The translations under genes and the position numbers were made by a program. 64,000 bases of DNA from Hippasteria phrygiana (Eukaryota > Echinodermata > Asteroidea > Valvatida > Goniasteridae), in assembly GCA_037893225.1 (NCBI GenBank), contig JAZGUH010000152.1, positions 496,001-560,000 on the forward strand. The letters are read 5' to 3'. Under the pieces are notes generated by a model. That model was not told where the DNA came from. It was given only the letters and a program-made list of their open reading frames with translations, and did no database searches. Below, in pieces: positions 9,185 through 21,235 of this stretch; within the stretch, counting starts at the first letter, position 1; each line of letters starts with the position of its first letter.

Positions 9185-10650
9185 CTGAGTGTACAGTGTT
9201 TATGAAATACGTCGGTGACGGGCAAAACCCAATATTGAATTTACATCATCCCGACGCAAAATTCCATCTTATGAATCTTGACATTGTTCCGCAACCTATA
9301 AATTTACATCCAGAATTTTAGCTTGCGTGTTCTCGTTGTTTGTGGACAATGTTTCTGCTGTGTGCTCAACGAGTCCAAGTTTAATGCTAAAGTGGTTGCA
9401 TAGTGCAATCTTTAGTGTTGTTCATATTGTATTGTTTTGGGTTTTCTTTTATTGGAAGTTCGGAATCATCATTCCATATTGTAACATTCCTTTGTAGTTT
9501 AGGCTGTTTTTGAGGTCAGAAATGTCAATAAAATGTAACTAGAAAATCAATTCAATCATGTAAAAGTGTGTTTGTTTTTTGTTTTGTTTTGTTTGTTTGG
9601 TCTAATTTGCCAATACAATGACATTACGAATACTACAAATTGATTGGGAGCCCAATCGAAGATAAACTGACAGAAATATCGCAATATTTCCATAATTTTG
9701 AAAATATTAAATATAAAAAAATATTTATCAAAAACCTATTAATCCTAGACATCTGAAATTGCAAAGATGAAGTCTCCATTTCATGCCATATCTGTGCTCA
9801 AGTTTTACAGGAAACTTTTTACTTGACCTATTAAAAAATGACAACTCGTACTTTTTTGTCCATTTTGTCAAAAAAAATGACATTTTCCAAATCTGATTGA
9901 AATGGACTCGGGACCTAATTTCGAGCGTAATCAAAGACGGCAATATCGCAATATTTTAATAATTTGTGAAATCAAACTTTTCAAGATTTTGGGAAAAATA
10001 TGAAAAATTAAAGTTCATAACTAATAAGATTATAGTTGATCCAAGACATCTGAAATTGCACATCTGCCATCTTCATTCCATTCTCTATCTATTCGACAGT
10101 TTGAAGGCAACCTATTTTTTTTTACCTGAACAAAATGGCAATTGCCATTTTTGTCTATTTTGGACCAAAATGACATTTTCCAATTTTACCATAGTCGATT
10201 CTAGAGAACTGTGATAGTGGCAGAAACCCATTTGGAGAGTGATGAAATCATATCTGATAGAACAAAAATTTACTTTTTCAAGATTTTCGGAAAATATGAA
10301 AAATTTAAATGCATACCCAATAAAATTATGGTTGATCCAAGACATATGAAATTGCACATCTGACATTCCATTCTCTGTCTTTATTACATGTATCTTATCA
10401 ATATAATTACATTAATGTATATATGTTGATATGTTACAACGTAATGTTATTAGACAGTTACTACTGTAAAATATTTTTAATTATTGCAACTGTTTTTATC
10501 GTGTACAGTATAAATTACTTTGATGTTTATTTTGCCTTGCACATGGCACAGATAATAGATTTATAAAGCTTAAAGGTAGTATGCACGATTAGATAGAAAT
10601 AAATAGATTAGGGGGTTAGTATTTTTTAGCGTGGTAGTAAATACTGTAGT

Positions 10651-10730
10651 AGTCTGGTTCCCTGACCATACTTTAGACAAAACGGAGCAATTTATAGAGA
10701 CGTGGAATTATCAGGTCGGGGAACGAGACT
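10651..10730. repeat. 80-bp hairpin MITE, AGTCTGGTTCCC family
   Basis: AGTCTGGTTCCCTGACC at the left pairs with GGTCGGGGAACGAGACT at the right. Relatives are at 12498-12579, 40880-41124, 54891-54970 and 56099-56180, but the copy C equivalent near 23330 lacks it, so insertion after C diverged or loss from C is possible. Confidence 0.75.
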
Positions 10731-11736
10731 ATTTCCAACGATTGTCGGCTGACAATCATTGGAAAAACGATATAAATTTCCACTTTTCTTGAAAACGACA
10801 GCACACATGGTGCCATGATTTCACAGGATGCCCGAGACTGCTATTTAATACAGTCTAGTACGGTATTTCGTAATAATTCAGTAGTTTTGTTTTTTGATGT
10901 TTGCAAATGTTGTATACTACCTTTAATACCTTCCATCTAATAAATCTGTGCCTTCCTTGAAATAGAAAACCTGTGTGTTTACACTGAAACTACAGCAAGC
11001 TGAAAAGGTCGACTTTGTTGGATAACGGTGAATTTCCCTGAGTGTTGTAGTACTTGTACTCATAATCGAGTTGACTATATTTTTACTACACGCATTCATC
11101 TGGGTCTAATTTCACGGAGCTGCTAAGCATACATATTTCCTTAGCACCAAAATGTCTTGCTTAGTTAAAACAGTTTACCAGCAAAAGGCCATGGCATTTT
11201 CATGCTTGGCAAACAACAGCCGATAAAAAAAAACCCGCCCCCATAAAAAATCGTCACCCCCCAGTTTCCCCCACCCCCACTGAAAATTTCGCAAACGGAG
11301 AAAATAACAGTATTATTAAGAAAAATACTGTGAGTGCCCCCCCCCCCCCCCCCACACTGTAACATCCACCTATGGAGTGAGCCTTGGCTACACCACTCCC
11401 CCACCACACCCCACCACACCCCACCCACAGATTGTCTGTGTACTTCATGACCAACTTTTTACCACACTCATGACACAACTATTCTTAAAACGCTAATTGT
11501 AAACTGTCGATGTTCATGCCCCGTTTTGAAGATGTAGAATGAGAAATCTTGTGTGAAATCGATTACCTGTAATTAGTCCCCAACTTCGCCCAAAATTAGA
11601 CATGTATTCAAAACCAGGAAAACGACATTTAAAGATAACATAACATTTCCAAACATAAAAACAAACAAAAAACTACTGAATAATTATGATAAAAACAATT
11701 AATAGTCTCAGGCAGACTGTAAAATCATGGCACCTG

Positions 11737-12368
11737 GGCCCATGTGCATAAAAGGCTACTAGTTTAGCTGCCAACTAGTGCTTAGTAAGATTATAAATTC
11801 CCTAGTTTATACCTACGGAGTTGGCAACTAATTTGTGTTGCATAAAACCTCACTAGGCACATTGCTTACTAGTTGCATACTAGGACAATTTGGTTTGTAA
11901 CTGATTTGGGTGCTATGGCCTTGGAGAGGAGGTGATTATGTCAGATACAATAGGCTTGTAGACAAGTTTATTGTGTTTGAGCTTCGAATCACATTCCAAA
12001 TTAGCATAACTCCTTTCTAAAGGTCTTTGTAACATTGCATTACTGTCCAGTACTTACATTTTGTAGAACTACATAAATTCTCTATACAAGGTTGCTACAG
12101 CTAGTACATAAAGTTACAACTACAACCATGAGTCTCAAGCGTGAAAGAAAAATTAATTTTACCCAAGACGAAAACCTATTTTGGGCTAGTTGTCATCTAG
12201 TGACTTAGAGGTACCCCAGATCAACTCTAACTTTTGCCAGAATTTTAGAATGTTACTATATCTAGTTGGGTTTTATGCATCACAATTAGTAATCAACTAG
12301 GCTTAGTAAGCAACTTAAGTCCATTTTAGTTGCCAACTAGGCCTAGTAGCCTTTTATGCACATGGGCC
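11737..12368. mobile_element. 632-bp non-autonomous element with CTG duplication
   Basis: The ends are GGCCCATGTGCATAAAAGGC and its exact complement, continuing through CTACTAG (about 26 bp of inverted repeat). CTG flanks both sides (11734-11736 and 12369-12371). Copy B reads GGCACCTGGTGTGCTG across the empty site (CTG at 55946-55948). A 3-bp duplication suggests PIF/Harbinger, though those usually use TWA. No transposase frame inside. Confidence 0.8.
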
Positions 12369-12497
12369 CTGGTGTGCTGTCATTTTCAAGAAAAGTGGGC
12401 TTTTGTATCAATTTGTAGTGATGGTCGACCAACCATCTTTTGAAAAATATGACTTAAAAAAAAGAAAACCGCCCCATTTTACGGGTGCAAGTCCGCC

Positions 12498-12579
12498 AGT
12501 CTAGTTCCCCGACCTGGCAATTCCCTGGTGTGTATAAATTGCTGCTTTTTTGTCTGAAGTAGGGTCAGGGAACCAGACT
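12498..12579. repeat. Hairpin MITE, AGTCTGGTTCCC family
   Basis: AGTCTAGTTCCCCGACC pairs with GGTCAGGGAACCAGACT. The interior is short and AT-rich. The copy B partner is 56099-56180. Confidence 0.72.
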
Positions 12580-13283
12580 ACAAGAACAGCATTTCTTTGT
12601 GTTTTTCCCCAGCATCTATGCACACAAAACTTTAAACAGGTCTGTGTTACAGTATTTGCTAACCCCCAAATCCATTCATTTCTGAAAATTACAGCAAAAG
12701 CAAATCTTGTTTACTGCCTTTAAAAATAGACGTGTTGTCTTGCGGGATTGATCAAAACACTTGAGATCAACACTGTCCATTAATTCAACTCCGAACAAAG
12801 GACGACGATGAGGTGTTTTTTGTCATAATTTGTTACAATTTCTTCAAATTGTTGATATCTTGCGTCGGTGGTGCATCCTTGTCTTTGGTCCGTGGGGCAG
12901 AATATGTAATTTTTTTAGCGCATGGGTGGGGGTAATTCTGGTTGTGAAATAGTAGGCCTTTGAATTATATAAAGGGAATATGTCCCCCAGGGTGGGGATG
13001 TCCCGCAATAGTTTCCTTCAGTGATGCATTCAGGAAAATCATCACTTGAGCCTTTGCATACGTTTTAGTAAAACTGCTGTCTGAAAAACGTATTTTGAAC
13101 AGTTAAGAATTAAACAAATACAATCTTACCTAAGATTTTTTTTCTCACGAAGTTAAAGTTTACATTGTCCAGAATACCGGAAGATTTCAAGCCGTAATTG
13201 GGCAAGTCTGTTTCGAATTAGCCGCTTGATCTGTGTCACACTGTTTCCATGGTTACGCTGACGAGTGTGTAAAATAGAATTAT

Positions 13284-13773
13284 TCTCCGAATTTCTTTTA
13301 TTTTTGTTGCAACTTAAAAAGGAACTGCGTCTTAAATTGTCCGCTATCATTAGTCCACGAGATTTTTACGAAGTGGAATGATGGTAAACGTGGCCGCTCG
13401 TGGAAAGCGTGCTGTTCTCTGACCAAAAAAAAAAAACACTTCCGAGCATCAAAATGTGTGGTTCAATGTCTTCTGACTAAAATTATGTGTGCATATACAG
13501 GGTGAGAGAAAAAAAACCGAACCAATGTTTTCTCCGAATTTCTTTTATTTTTGTTGCAACTTAAAAAAGAACTGCGTCTTAAATTGTCCGCTATCATTAG
13601 TCCACGAGATTTTTACGAAGTGGAATGATGGTAAACGTGGCTGCTCGTGGAAAGCGTGCTGTTCTCTGACCAAAAAAAAACACTTCCGAGCATCAAAATG
13701 TGTGGTTCAATGTCTTCTGACTAAAATTATGTGTGCATATACAGGGTGAGAGAAAAATAAACCGAACCAATGT
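13284..13773. repeat. Tandem duplication of a 243-247 bp unit
   Basis: The two units start at about 13284 and 13531 with TCTCCGAATTTCTTTTATTT and each end with GGTGAGAGAAAAA..CCGAACCAATG. Copy B has the same two units (56887-57373), copy C only one (about 24311-24555). The duplication therefore happened before A and B split but after, or apart from, C. Confidence 0.88.
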
Positions 13774-15511
13774 TTTCTTCGTATTTCTTTTTACGATATG
13801 ATAACTTGTTTGCACTGACAGGCCCCGATGGTGTTAACCATTAATGGCTTAAGTTTCTACATTCCGCTAGTTTTACGCCTCAGTTCGCAAGATCTGCCAT
13901 GCGGAACTCAATCATTCTACATTAATTTTTCGTTTGAATAAATGTAAGTGGAGTTTTCCGTTCAGGGGGCTCATGTAATATCTCATTGGAAAACTAATAA
14001 TTTTAATACTGCTAGAAAATCAGCTATTTAATTTTAAAATGTTTCGGGTGCCATGAGCAAAATGTAAGGACATAGCAACTGTAATCTTATTTTACGATAT
14101 TGGAAATTGGGGCCTCGTATGGGCCCTCCCCTCTCCCAGTCACAAAGTGGGGGGTATTTTCCTCACCCCACCCCTCCCAGATATACACCTATGTGTGACA
14201 TGTTATCGGCTTATTTGTTTCAACTTTATTGTCAAAACGGGTGAATCCGGGAAGTTTTGCGGGGCTAGTTCGGAGGTAGAAAAAAGTCTACAAAATAATT
14301 TGCCAAACAAACTTGACCCCCAACACATTTCCCGTCGGTAAAATAATTTGACAGGCGAGGGTGGGGTGTTTGGGAGGGTGGGGGCTGGATGGTACTCTTT
14401 CTGACGTTGGTGGCGCCATGTAACCCCATAATCTCCCAGTAAATGCGCTGTACTGAACCCGATGGAATCTTTTCTTACCCGTAAATTTTACCCACTAAAT
14501 AAAAGACCAAAGAACAGTGGCCGATTTGAGTCTATAAGCTAAACCCCCCAACCCCCCAAAAATGACACAGCAAGGGGGTTTAGACCCCTCTCCCGGATCC
14601 GCCCCTGAAAGTGCAGCGGGAGAGTGAATTGTGAAATACGGGAAATGCGTCAAAGAATACTCTGTTTCAGTATCGCCTTGCTTGCACCGGGAACTGTAGA
14701 AGTTAGATATGATTGACCAAAATATAACCGAAATCTGTGACACGGTTTTGTTTTTACAATCTTGAATGTTAATCAACCAACCACCAGAACAGTTTCGTTT
14801 ATTCTTGCATAAACGCAGGAAAATAGAATTTGGGCGGCTAGGATTATCGGGAACTTTATAAGCGATGTTCCAAAAGGTATTACAGGCATGAACCTGACCA
14901 CAATGCTAATAATTAACCATAATAAATTAACCATGTTGCGTTTTTTCATCGACTTGTATCGATAATTATGCGCCTGTTTAAATTCTTCTTTTTTGGTGAA
15001 AGAAAGAGGGAAAAAAATAATTAATTCCCAGGGACCAGGAAATAGGTCAGAGATTTGTTTCAGTTTAAGCATCTACTACAGTGATACCGAAAGACCCCTG
15101 TAAAACGGAAAGACGTCTTTTTATCTATGGAAACTAAGAAAAACATCTTTAATATCTGAGTTTCTGTCACGCATGATAGTTTATCTCGGAAACGTGGGTG
15201 GTCACTTTTAGTTTCCATGCGTTCATGATCTATCTAAAATTAAAATCAAACTGCGGACGCATAATAACAAAATAGTGTCGTGTCGTTTAAAAGGAAGGCG
15301 GATGCCTCTTTTTAACTTTGATTTTTATATCATGCCGGCCAATATTTTCCAAGATGACCGCCTAATTTTTTGTTCATGATTTTGGCATTTTTTCAAGAGC
15401 TTTCGGTGGCATTGCAGTCCCCAAATCTATTCGAAAGATGTAACAGATCAACTATGACGTATTTTCCCTCTTCCCTTTGCATTTTTGTGGATTTTGGTTT
15501 TGGAGAGCAAA

Positions 15512-15558
15512 CAACAAACAAACAAACAAACAAACAAACAAACAAACAAACAAACAAA
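15512..15558. repeat. (ACAA)n microsatellite
   Basis: About eleven AACA units in copy A; copy B has a shorter tract near 59116-59140. Slippage explains the difference. Confidence 0.9.
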
Positions 15559-16267
15559 ACCCAAAACAAGGCAACACTCTAAAAAAGAGGCGGGCGGAAT
15601 GCGTTTTTTTTATTTTGCCTCAGTGAACTTGTACACGAAGATAAAGATTTAATGTTGAGCCAACAACCAATTTTGGATTATGGAAGTATATAAATAATGA
15701 TAATGGAAGTCTGTGTATCTGTAAATATCTTAAATTAAATCAATGATGATCAATTGAATAAAACATCTTGTAAGATTCACATGCATGCATCAAAAGGGTG
15801 TTTTAAAATAATAAATAATAAATACCGGCCAACATATCACTGGAACGTGGAAATTTACTGACAATTTACTTTGAGCATTTGAATTTCAGCTGTAGTAAAC
15901 TATAGGCACTTTCTCTTGGAAAGTTTAGACGCATCTTATTAGGGGGCCAATGGGCTATATTGCAGGTAACTAATATTTTGTAGGTAACTAATGACAATCG
16001 GCAGTTCACAATGAACGTATTTTTTGTTCTTAAAGGGAGAGAAATTTTATTTCTGTTTGTTTATTTATGTATTTTTATAGGAAGGTTAAACGCAGTGTTG
16101 TTTATCCGTGTCTCAATATCGGGGACGGGGTGATTCTTTTTTTCCCAACACAAAAAGTACCCCTCAAAATGTTCCGTTATTGGTGCCGGTAGAATTTTAT
16201 GACAAACTTGGAGCGCTGTTCAAAAGTTATGCCATTTTACATATGCATTTTGAACACCTGCCAGGGC

Positions 16268-16339
16268 TGCGTTCCACTCACGCGATCAATGCAAACGTTC
16301 GCCAACGCTTTTTCGCGTTGTTTGCGCGAGTGGAACGCA
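16268..16339. repeat. Hairpin MITE of the GCGTTCCACTC family, short form
   Basis: TGCGTTCCACTCACGCGATC pairs with the right arm ending GCGCGAGTGGAACGCA. The arms share the AACGTTCGCCAACG interior with the 114-bp form at 5255-5368. Confidence 0.75.
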
Positions 16340-16414
16340 TCAAATTATGTTGCGGTTTCTTTTATGGCAAATTCTGAAAGGGGATCGGACGCCAACCCCC
16401 CCCCCTCCCCCAGA

Positions 16415-16428
16415 CAGTGGCGTAACTA

Positions 16429-16470
<42 letters not shown>

Positions 16471-16479
16471 GGGGGGCAC

Positions 16480-16513
<34 letters not shown>

Positions 16514-16659
16514 ACCGAAGGTCCGTGCCCCCGGGTGCACCCCATTTGAAATTTCGAATTGCACACAAACAATACATCTGTTGCCATTCGGTGGCCCCCT
16601 TAAAAAATTGGTGCATCCCCAGGTTCCCCCCTACAAATTCAACCCTAGTTACGCCGCTG
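16415..16659. mobile_element. hAT MITE with a G38..C30 core
   Basis: CAGTGGCGTAACTA at the left and TAGTTACGCCGCTG at the right are inverted repeats. A perfect 8-bp duplication CCCCCAGA flanks the element (16407-16414 and 16660-16667), which is diagnostic for hAT. The core has 38 G (16430-16467), a CAC-G6-CACGTG link and 30 C (16483-16512). Run lengths may be unreliable. The copy B version is 60010-60222, and copy D near 46084-46115 resembles the empty site. Confidence 0.88.
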
Positions 16660-17343
16660 CCCCCAGACCTGCCATGTTATTTATCTCCACTTGACTGAAA
16701 AAAATAGTAGAATGAAATGGTTGGATATAGAAAAGGAGGACCCCAAGAGGCGGATTTTAAGCAGGCGAAACTCTTTTAATAGAGTTGCTTCCAGTCGTTC
16801 TATTTTCTTTTCAATGAAAAAGGCTTTGCGTTTGGATGTCCCGTTCCCCCGTGTCCCATCATGCCCCAGTATACCCTACTGTCCGTCCAAGATTTTGGTA
16901 GTGTATTTTTAGCCGTGGAGTTTTCCCTGGAAATAATCTTGGCAGACAAAAAACTGATATTGTTTTGTAACTTTTTTTAAACAAAGTGACTTTGAAAGAT
17001 ACAAATGAACGTGTTGATTATACCAAATCAAAAAAAAATCGGGGATGCTGTTAATGCATTAGGTTTATGTTGGTTTTTGTTTCGTTTCGTTGCGCTCCGT
17101 TTGGTTTGGTTTGGTTTGGTTTCGTTTCGTGTCGTTCATGTCGAATTTTCAATAAAAAGCGGCTTTAGAGCGCTGTCTTCGTCAGAATCGGAGACTGCGA
17201 CCAGAGGGAGAAGATTGTGATATCAAGTTGATGTGACCATCAACGCCGGTAAAGTTCGTGAAAATAGAACTGTGATTTGCTATTTCTTTATCAACGATTT
17301 GCGCAGTGCACAGCATCCCCGATCACCGGCCACAGAGATTTCC

Positions 17344-18540
17344 ATGAATGCATCATACTCGGCTGTTGAAATGAGTCAAGGAGTAACAGACAGCGACGGA
17401 CTGACAGCCGACGAGAGCCAGTCAGTGGATTTTATGGATGTTCTACAAGCTCAACTGAGAGAACACTTAGACTTGTACAGGTTCCCCATTACAGTAATCG
17501 TACCAATCGGTCTTCTATTGAACTTCATCTTTCTGACTGCAGTGGCTCGGGTGAAATCCATGCGCACCAACATGAACGTCTACCTGTGCAATCTGGCTGT
17601 GGTTGACACCTCTATCCTCACTTTGAGTTTATCGAGAGCGTGGGTTCCAGTGGTTTACGGATCGGGGTGGTACTGGGCTCGTCAGGCTGCTGCTTGGTCA
17701 TTGGGTACGGCCTCTTACTGTATTGTGACCGCCATTGCAGTTGAGAGATTTCGTGCCGTATTCAGTCCAATCGAGTTTCGAGCTCAATCACGAAAGATTA
17801 GAGCGTACAAGATATCGGTTGGTATCTGGATTCTTGCAGTTACCACGGGTATCATTGGCGGACTACAGCCTGGCAGCAACTTCGGTTATTACTGGACAAT
17901 TTGTTATTTACCTTTCATTGCGTGCAATTTTGCAGCGACTCTTTGTTCGTATATCTACATTGTCGTACAAGTTCGCCGTCAAGTGGCTTTTTCACCGAAG
18001 AATAAGGGGCTACATTGGAAGGTTCTCCGCATGCTGGTGATCAACACTGCTGTGTTCTTTTTTCTGAGCTCTGTGCAAGTCATGTTATTTATAATATCGT
18101 TAATTTTGATGTCGATTGAGCTTCATGGACATCGATATTTTATGTTTGTCTGGGCAATACTCGACATGAGACTGATTCAAAGTATTCTGGCTGTGATTAA
18201 CAGTTCCGCAAACCCGATCGTGTATAGCATGACTAACGAGGACTACCGAGCCAACATATGGAAAGCGTTCCCCTTCCTCATCCGCGCTCTTCACTATCTC
18301 CTCCGCCCTCTGCGTCGTCGTCGTCGTCGTCGTCTCCGCCGCCAACGCCGCCACCGCCAGGCAGCCGCCGCCAATTCTCCATCGGAACTGGTAGAAATGG
18401 TGGAGATTCCCAAACGCGAAAGCCCGCCATTGAAAACGTCCCAAGAACTTGCCTCTGACAACAAGACTTTGAAGACAGAGGAGAAAGTCGTGCAGAAGCA
18501 GACAAGCGTTGAAGCGAAGGTTAGACCATTGACTTATTGA
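17344..18540 (+). CDS. Class A (rhodopsin-like) GPCR, copy A
   Basis: An intronless gene encoding 398 residues, a seven-helix plasma-membrane receptor. TM1 lies at about 45-70 (N60), TM2 77-100 (LAVVD, D88), TM3 112-138 ending in ERF (134-136, the DRY position), TM4 155-175 (W162), TM5 184-210, TM6 228-255 and TM7 270-296 with NPIVY (290-294). The tail carries an Arg cluster at 324-338, partly from a CGT repeat, then an acidic Ser/Glu-rich segment. The first in-frame ATG is 17344 (weak context); Met10 has a purine at -3 and is an alternative. It is atypical: no Cys at the usual TM3 start (counting from R135 it is Tyr110) and no Pro in TM6, so CWxP is absent. Ligand unknown; an orphan or peptide-type receptor is most likely. 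Confidence 0.85.
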   Translation: MNASYSAVEMSQGVTDSDGLTADESQSVDFMDVLQAQLREHLDLYRFPITVIVPIGLLLNFIFLTAVARVKSMRTNMNVYLCNLAVVDTSILTLSLSRAWVPVVYGSGWYWARQAAAWSLGTASYCIVTAIAVERFRAVFSPIEFRAQSRKIRAYKISVGIWILAVTTGIIGGLQPGSNFGYYWTICYLPFIACNFAATLCSYIYIVVQVRRQVAFSPKNKGLHWKVLRMLVINTAVFFFLSSVQVMLFIISLILMSIELHGHRYFMFVWAILDMRLIQSILAVINSSANPIVYSMTNEDYRANIWKAFPFLIRALHYLLRPLRRRRRRRLRRQRRHRQAAAANSPSELVEMVEIPKRESPPLKTSQELASDNKTLKTEEKVVQKQTSVEAKVRPLTY

Positions 18541-19834
18541 CCGTTTATACTCTTTTCACATGACGTCACCAGTCCATATTGGACCGCCTACTGTTGTATT
18601 ATGATGGTGGCGATTGTGTAGTGTAGGGCCCCTCTATTTTTTAGTTTTGATCAATATAGAGTCAAGGTTTTTTTTTCTCATGGCAAAATGACTTTTTCAA
18701 GCCAAAACAGACTTCTCTTAATTCTATTGACATTTTTGTTGTTGTAATTTTGAATAGTTTATTGCGGTAAAAAAATGCCATTTACTTATGCGCCTTAGGG
18801 CAGTTACCATGTGAATTAATGCGGTTTTGCGTGTTTGATGTGCATCGCATTGAGCGCCATCTATATTTTCGTGTTGCGTTTTGTCGTCTTTCCCTCAAAA
18901 ACTAAAACCCTGCCCTTTATCTACGGCATACCTGTTGGTTTGTAATGTCACTAACTAGTTTGGCAATTCCAATAAACCTAAAAGTAGATTTCTGTTCCCT
19001 TAGGAACAGGCCTAGCTGGGGCCCTACACTACACAATCGCCATTATGGTAATTTGAATAGTACTTATTGGAATAAACCAGTCCAGCATGCCACGTGGTTT
19101 AACCTGCCCCATACTGTACATGTACTACAAGGCGGTCCATACGTTGTTGCATTATTTATATCTGGCCACGTGGGTGAAAATGGTCTATACACAGTATTGC
19201 ATTTTCTTATAATTTTAAGTTTCTCCCAGATTTGGTTGTCAAGAATGGCATAAGTAAGGGTGTGTACTCAACTGAGGTGGGTGTCCCATTCAGATTTTTT
19301 TGAGAGACAAAAATATGGTCCAATTTGAGGCTCCAGTTTTACAATATTTCGTCATAGGTGAATTAGCTTTCAATTTCCTCCCAAACACAATTCATTTAGG
19401 AAATGTGTGCTCGCCAGTGTCTTAATAAATTGGACCCTAGTCTACGCCACTCTTTGTCGAGCAAGATTATTTGTACTTTTACTCGACAACTGTCGAAAAT
19501 ATTTAAGGCGGGAACATTTGTTTGTGTTTAAAAATATGACAATATACGTGGAGTATTTCTTCCCTTTGCTGGTATTAGGGGTGTGCATTCACCGGTAGTA
19601 TGGGAATCGGTACCCGATTGAAAAAAGCATGGGTACCCAGGTACGTGTTAAAGAAAGCCAATCCCAAAAAGTAAATCTTGGAAATTGATGTTTATATTGT
19701 TCGTAAAGGTCGGCATTTTTAATACTACCACATCGGTGCATCAATCAAAGTGGGCTCTATAGCTTTATGGTGTATGAATCACATTTGCTCAAGCATCATA
19801 AAATATGTGGTTTTCTTTTATTTCTAAATTGCAG
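18541..19834. other. GPCR 3' flank, no gene seen
   Basis: This AT-rich non-coding stretch matches copy C (from 18795 on, at 25790-26760) and copy B (63651 on). AATAAA at 18971-18976 could be a polyadenylation signal for the GPCR. At about 19576 begins TAGGGGTGTGCAT, the left end of the hAT-like element seen whole in copy C, here cut off near 19800. Confidence 0.5.
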
Positions 19835-19914
19835 GGTCCGACCACTCGGAGGCAGAGAAGAAACGAGGGGACAAAGATTGTGTCAAAATCCAGCACAATT
19901 CATCCTCCATAACG
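19835..19914 (+). CDS. Putative internal exon of an unrecognised gene
   Basis: An 80-bp segment lies between an acceptor (TTTCTAAATTGCAG) and a perfect donor (GTGAGT at 19915). One frame is open throughout and reads SDHSEAEKKRGDKDCVKIQH followed by NSSSIT: charged, with no recognisable domain. Copy C has the same segment with both splice sites (31194-31275) but 2 bp longer, which breaks the frame. No partner exons were identified, so it could also be an exon-like relic. Confidence 0.35.
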
Positions 19915-20084
19915 GTGAGTTATCCCATAGCCACACTCAGGAAAATAATGTACACTTGGCTGCAGACATTCATGTTGTAATAAATGATGGAGTAGGTCTA
20001 TAGTTATAGTTTGATTTTTTTGGTTATCTTTTTACAAAGTTATTTACAATGTAAGCTGCACGTACTAGTGTGGTTTCTAGTGGT

Positions 20085-20172
20085 TTGGTATCCAGGGTAC
20101 CATTGAAGATCGTCTCCATATCCTTATGGTAGGATGATCCTCAAGTGTAGCTTGGAAACCATACCCCTGGGG
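20085..20172. repeat. Short inverted repeat family with a CCCCTGGGG core, split in copy A
   Basis: GGTATCCAGGGTACCATTGA is followed by a partly palindromic GAGGATC..GATCCTC stem and CTTGGAAACCATACCCCTGG. In copy A it is split by the element at 20173-21574, and its end (GGGGAGTACCCTGG) resumes at 21580. Intact relatives are at about 29312-29398 and 31450-31545. It resembles a small MITE. Confidence 0.6.
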
Positions 20173-20198
20173 GCTTTACGGTCGCTTCGTCCTCAACC

Positions 20199-20375
20199 AC
20201 TTCGCCCAAATGCCACTTCGCCCAATTACCCCTTCGCCCAAACGCCACTTCGCCCAATTACCCCTTCGCCCAATTACCCCTTCGCCCAATTACCCCTTCG
20301 CCCAATTACCCCTTCGCCCAAACGCCACTAATTCGCCCAAATGCCACTTCGCCCAAAAACCACTTCGCCCATGCC
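20199..20375. repeat. Left array of the CACTTCGCCCA minisatellite
   Basis: About 11 units of 15-17 bp such as CCTTCGCCCAATTACC and ACTTCGCCCAAATGCC. Short open frames here are only repeat translations. Confidence 0.9.
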
Positions 20376-21235
20376 CGATCTGTATGCCCTATTTTCATTT
20401 CATTTAATAGTTCGTTACATCCCTCATATCAGTTAAGATGTTACATTATAAATGTTTTTAGAAATTACATTATATATTTTACGAAATTTTTATATAAACC
20501 TCTGGGAAAATATATCAATTAAAAAAATCTTAATAATTTAAATGACCACTTGATGAAAATGATTGCCCAGAAACTAATAAGAAAAGAAAAGCATGGTCAA
20601 CGTCATAATTATGCACACCGACGTTCGCTATTAAATTTGAATGCTTCAACCGTCAAAGGATGTCACTGACAAAACTCAATATAAGAACGCAACAAATAAA
20701 GTCTTGAATGCACCATCAAAACGAAATAGAATGTCCCTAAATGAAAACGAACATTAGGAACAAAATCTTCGGTGCTTGCAAATTGAAATTGAATGCCCAA
20801 ACAGCGAAAAAGAAACCTTAATTTGATCAGTTGTGTATAAACCACGCGAATTTGAATGACCAATAACGAAAACGGCAAATTGGCCGCCAGGAAAACCTAT
20901 TACAAACACGACTACATGTGTACATGGCACTATTAATATTTACACGCATACAAATACCAGTATACCAGCGCTTGAAGTCTTCATAAGGTTTTAAATATTC
21001 CAGTAAAAGTTTTTTTGTCATGATTCCTGCTTTACCGTAAGGGCGAACAAAAACCCGTGAAAAAGAACTATAGTAAGTTGGGGAAAACGCAGTCATTTCG
21101 TACTTTGGAAAAACACGGATAGGCCCTATCCTTTTTTTGGCTTAAAACTCTTCCAGGAAAAAGGGCAGTGGCGTTGTCATTTTTCTCAAAAAGTCTCAGT
21201 AACATTCAGTTAGAATACACTGGTAAGTGGTTTTG

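Noticed and set aside
14540..14608. A GGATCCGCCCCTG end resembling an hAT terminus, present in copies A, B, C and D
   Set aside because: No matching opposite end or target duplication was found, so the element cannot be delimited.
16199..16694. 115-codon frames rich in Gly or Pro
   Set aside because: They come from the poly-G and poly-C runs of the hAT MITE.
17233..17343. An upstream extension of the GPCR frame
   Set aside because: It has no ATG before 17344; an earlier start would need GTG, which is not expected in animals.
18258..18505. Overlapping frames with poly-Ser/Pro or poly-Asp on both strands
   Set aside because: They are shadows of the CGT run and GC-rich tail of the GPCR.
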